Positions 23,088-25,036 of a DNA stretch of 25,036 bases are shown one piece after another. The translations under genes were made by a program, and so were the position numbers. The number at the start of each line of letters is the position of its first letter. Positions within the stretch are counted from its first letter, which is position 1. The notes beneath the pieces were generated by a model. That model saw nothing but the letters and a program-made list of their open reading frames with translations, was not told the DNA's origin and searched no databases. Where the stretch lies: positions 1 to 25,036 of the forward strand of contig JAZUIF010000123.1 in the NCBI GenBank assembly GCA_045642085.1, read 5' to 3'. The DNA comes from UBA1723 sp045642085. GTDB lineage: Bacteria > Bacteroidota > Bacteroidia > Bacteroidales > Paludibacteraceae.

Positions 23088-23955
23088 AATATTAGAATAC
23101 TACAGAAGGTACAGAGATTCTATTTTATTTGGTGTTGAACCTCAATCAAATCCGAAGATATTCATTTTGGGAGGTCAGCCAGGTGCTGGAAAAAGTTCGA
23201 TGATTGCCAAAATAAAAACTAATGAAGGAATACGTTTTTTTTCAATAGATGGTGATAAATATAGGATTTTTCATCCCCAGTTTAAAGAATTGGTGCAGCA
23301 ACCTGAAAGGTTTTCTTCTGAAACTCAAGCCTTTTCTAATTTGTTTGTTGAAGAACTTCTTAAAGACTGCGCAAAAAAAAGAATTAGTGTATCGGTTGAA
23401 GGAACAATGAAAAATCCTGAAATTCCATTAAAAACAGCAAACATGTTTAGAAAATTGGGATATATAACAGAGGCTCACATTATTGCAGAAACACCCTTGG
23501 TATCAAAAGTTTATGTTTTTAAGAGGTTTGACTTAGAAATGAAAGAGAAGGGTGTTGGTCGTTTGTCTGATATGTCGGTTCATGATATGGCTGTTGTTGG
23601 TGTTCTAAAGTCATCTGATGAATTGTATAAGAATAAGGCCGTAGATAGAATATGTTTATATTCTGAATTTGGTAAATTTAGATTTGCTGATTACAGATTG
23701 CAAAATGGGAAATGGAATATACAGATATTACCATCCGAAAAAATAAAAAGGGAACGAAATAAACAGGAGATGGATTTGCGTTTGATGAAAGAGGTGTTGA
23801 AGGAATCAGAATTGTTGGTCCAGAGCTTGATTGATAAGGTCAAAGTTCTATTCATACCTATAACGAAAAAGTTAGAAAGTATTGTTTCCGAGTTAGAGAA
23901 GGTTGCCCTTAAAGAAGAAACAGATGAAAAGAAATCAAAAAAATTAAAAATATAA
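23074..23955 (+). CDS. zeta toxin family kinase
   Basis: A 293-residue protein with a zeta/PezT-type P-loop kinase. Walker A is GGQPGAGKSS (33-42), FSIDGDKYRIFHP (56-68) supplies the catalytic Asp59 equivalent, and SVEGTMK (107-113) matches the substrate-binding EGT motif. A basic GVGRLSD lies at 160-166. Known zeta toxins phosphorylate UDP-N-acetylglucosamine and poison cell-wall synthesis; that activity is inferred here from the motifs. Residues about 225-293 form a charged, probably coiled-coil extension ending in a lysine-rich tail. AT-rich codon use differs from the genes on both sides, suggesting recent acquisition. It overlaps the 92-residue gene upstream. Confidence 0.9.
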   Translation: MEKSEILEYYRRYRDSILFGVEPQSNPKIFILGGQPGAGKSSMIAKIKTNEGIRFFSIDGDKYRIFHPQFKELVQQPERFSSETQAFSNLFVEELLKDCAKKRISVSVEGTMKNPEIPLKTANMFRKLGYITEAHIIAETPLVSKVYVFKRFDLEMKEKGVGRLSDMSVHDMAVVGVLKSSDELYKNKAVDRICLYSEFGKFRFADYRLQNGKWNIQILPSEKIKRERNKQEMDLRLMKEVLKESELLVQSLIDKVKVLFIPITKKLESIVSELEKVALKEETDEKKSKKLKI

Positions 23956-23959
23956 AGTT

Positions 23960-24316
23960 ATGGCACAGAACGATTTTAATTTGGAAGGAGACGACGAAGA
24001 AGTTCAGTTTATCCTTGAGAATTTGGATGAGGATTACGCTGACACAACAGCTGAGGAGGTTGAGTATATTCTAGACCACCTATGGCAATACTACGATGAG
24101 CAGGGATTCCTTGATGAGAATTCAAGCGATGAGGTGGATATTGACGAGGATGAGATCCTACAGTATGTCTTGGATCAGGTAGAGAAGGACAAGAAAGCAG
24201 GAGAGAAGTTGGCAAAGAGATTCGACGAGGATCGTATTGCGGCTGTTCTTGAGTGTGAGTATGGATATTGTGATCAGGAAGGAATCTTCACAGACAACGA
24301 GGACGAAGAGGCATAA
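23960..24316 (+). CDS. highly acidic conserved hypothetical protein
   Basis: A 118-residue soluble protein with an extreme excess of Asp and Glu (for example EGDDEEVQFILENLDEDYAD, and SSDEVDIDEDEILQYVLDQV). It seems to have two or three related helical blocks (VQFILENL, VEYILDHLW, ILQYVLDQV, IAAVLECEYGY), as in small proteins I loosely recall from Bacteroidota, with no known function. It starts four bases after the zeta-toxin stop, but its codon use resembles housekeeping genes, so the toxin pair may have inserted upstream of it. No catalytic or metal-binding motif is visible. Confidence 0.75.
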   Translation: MAQNDFNLEGDDEEVQFILENLDEDYADTTAEEVEYILDHLWQYYDEQGFLDENSSDEVDIDEDEILQYVLDQVEKDKKAGEKLAKRFDEDRIAAVLECEYGYCDQEGIFTDNEDEEA

Positions 24317-24351
24317 GAAAAATGTTAAATTAGAAATGCCGAGAGCAGAAT

Positions 24352-24387
24352 AGAAGAGATACGAGTAGTCGTGTCTCTTCTTTTTTT
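24352..24387 (+). terminator. terminator after the acidic protein gene
   Basis: AGAAGAGATACGA (24352-24364) pairs with TCGTGTCTCTTCT (24369-24381) with one T·G pair and a GTAG loop, followed by seven T residues. Confidence 0.9.
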
Positions 24388-24523
24388 GAGTTCATATTAA
24401 AATTTCCAGATTGCTATTAAATGTCTACAAATAGGGAAAAACAGATGGCAATTTGACATCGAAATAATTGCATTGATTACATTATGAAAAAAATATTTTA
24501 GTGGAACGCAAAAAAAATGTGTT

Positions 24524-24558
24524 TTTGGAGCATGTTATTAAAAATATATGTAATTTTG
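24524..24558 (+). promoter_or_regulatory. promoter of the Ala-rich lipoprotein gene
   Basis: TTTG (24524-24527) and TAATTTTG (24551-24558), 23 bases apart, fit the Bacteroidetes pattern. The leader would be about 45 bases. The stretch 24388-24523 shows nothing else I recognise. Confidence 0.55.
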
Positions 24559-24609
24559 CATCCGAATTCAAAATGCGAATTTGTTTAATTCATATTATAT
24601 ACAAGAGAA

Positions 24610-24873
24610 ATGAAAAAAGTTGTTTTATTCTTTGTTGCTGGTGCTGCTCTATGTCTAGCATCTTGCTGTGGTTCAAAGTGTGACAAGGCTGCTTGTGAGG
24701 CTGCTAAGGCTGATTCAGCTGCTATCGCTGATTCAATTGCAAAGGCAGATTCAGCTGCTGCTGCTGTAGCTGCTGCTGCTGAGGCTGTTATCGATTCAGC
24801 AAAGGCTGCTGGTGATACAGTTGCTAACGCTGTTGCTGCTGTTGAGGCTGCTGCTGCAGAGGCTGCAAAGTAA
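24610..24873 (+). CDS. small alanine-rich lipoprotein
   Basis: An 87-residue exported protein. The lipobox LASC puts the lipidated Cys at residue 19. The mature part is nearly all Ala, Asp, Ser, Lys, Glu and Val in short repeats (ADSAAIADSIAKADSAAAAV, AAGDTVANAVAAVEAAAAEA), predicting a long helix or coiled coil on the envelope, comparable in size to Lpp-like spacer lipoproteins. CCGSKCDKAAC after the lipobox has three more Cys. Biased codon use (GCT dominant) and a good promoter suggest strong expression. Function unknown. Confidence 0.8.
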   Translation: MKKVVLFFVAGAALCLASCCGSKCDKAACEAAKADSAAIADSIAKADSAAAAVAAAAEAVIDSAKAAGDTVANAVAAVEAAAAEAAK

Positions 24874-24895
24874 TATATTTACATTGAAGGCATAG

Positions 24896-24927
24896 GAGGG
24901 TGTATCAAAATTGATATGCCCTCTTTT
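24896..24927 (+). terminator. terminator of the Ala-rich lipoprotein gene
   Basis: GAGGGTGTATCAA (24896-24908) pairs with TTGATATGCCCTC (24911-24923) with two wobble pairs; the innermost pairs must open for a loop. TTTT follows. Confidence 0.75.
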
Positions 24928-24953
24928 CGTATTTAAAAATCAACGAAAAAATG

Positions 24954-24991
24954 CAACAAAGCCCCAACTTTCTCAAGCTGGGGCTTTGTTG
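24954..24991. terminator. very strong hairpin, probable bidirectional terminator
   Basis: CAACAAAGCCCCAACTT (24954-24970) pairs with AAGCTGGGGCTTTGTTG (24975-24991), 17 positions with one mismatch and a TCTC loop. It may be a second terminator, or serve a minus-strand gene to the right of the window. Confidence 0.75.
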
Positions 24992-24994
24992 TCT

Positions 24995-25017
24995 CATAAA
25001 GATTTTGTATCTTTATG
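24995..25017. repeat. 9-bp inverted repeat at the window edge
   Basis: CATAAAGAT (24995-25003) and ATCTTTATG (25009-25017) are perfect complements with a 5-base loop. The right arm includes an ATG (25015) that opens METNNLM to the window edge. It could be the start of the next gene, but too little is visible to call it. Confidence 0.5.
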
Positions 25018-25036
25018 GAAACCAATAATTTAATGA

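Noticed and set aside
25015..25036. Start of a next gene (METNNLM)
   Set aside because: Only seven codons are visible, within an inverted repeat; not enough to call.
1..25036. tRNA, rRNA or known riboswitch genes
   Set aside because: I saw no cloverleaf, rRNA segment or recognised riboswitch core by eye; a covariance-model search would be needed to exclude them.

Overview
The window looks like a chromosomal segment of a Bacteroidota (Bacteroidales-like) bacterium. The reasons are: repeated Bacteroidetes-type promoter boxes (TAnnTTTG, often with TTTG 19-23 bases upstream); two secreted polysaccharide-degrading enzymes with C-terminal tails typical of type IX secretion cargo; an MMPL/acyltransferase/methyltransferase fusion typical of Bacteroidota; and several AAA ATPases of the DUF4143 and DUF234 groups. 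The genus cannot be fixed from the sequence alone.

Layout. The left edge (1-140) holds the start of an IS3-like transposase gene running out of the window. From 365 to 2101 (minus) lie an internally deleted DUF234-type ATPase pseudogene and an intact DUF4143 ATPase, each with a conspicuous inverted or tandem repeat upstream. A CAP-domain lipoprotein (2412-3020) follows, then carB (3320-6541), whose leader carries a 25-codon ORF ending in a U-rich run directly before a terminator hairpin, an arrangement like pyrBI attenuation. From 6775 to 10328 lie two more AAA ATPase genes, one behind three tandem 32-bp palindromic repeats and one behind a perfect 20-bp-arm inverted repeat, with a small membrane protein between them. 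A GH16 beta-glucanase (minus) and a PL11 rhamnogalacturonan lyase (plus) flank a 650-base gap. That gap holds eight 22-bp tandem repeats running straight into a start-less winged-helix remnant.

The right half is housekeeping-like. An S41 C-terminal processing protease overlaps a MurU-like sugar-1-phosphate nucleotidyltransferase by four bases, and an Lrp/AsnC regulator follows closely. After a small REP-like repeat block comes a 1285-residue MMPL exporter/lysophospholipid acyltransferase/SAM methyltransferase fusion. Then come a two-gene zeta-toxin module, a very acidic 118-residue protein, and an alanine-rich lipoprotein.

Main lead. Every AAA-type ATPase locus here (two intact DUF4143 genes, one intact DUF234 gene, one deleted DUF234 gene), and also the winged-helix remnant, has its own distinct repeat just upstream. 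The tandem periods are 33, 32 and 22 bp, close to whole helical turns; the other two loci have long inverted repeats. The ATPases carry winged-helix segments and mostly a D...ExK nuclease-like C-terminus. This suggests a family of ATPases each paired with a private cis array, possibly autoregulatory. This is inference from one window. The second lead is the carB leader attenuator.
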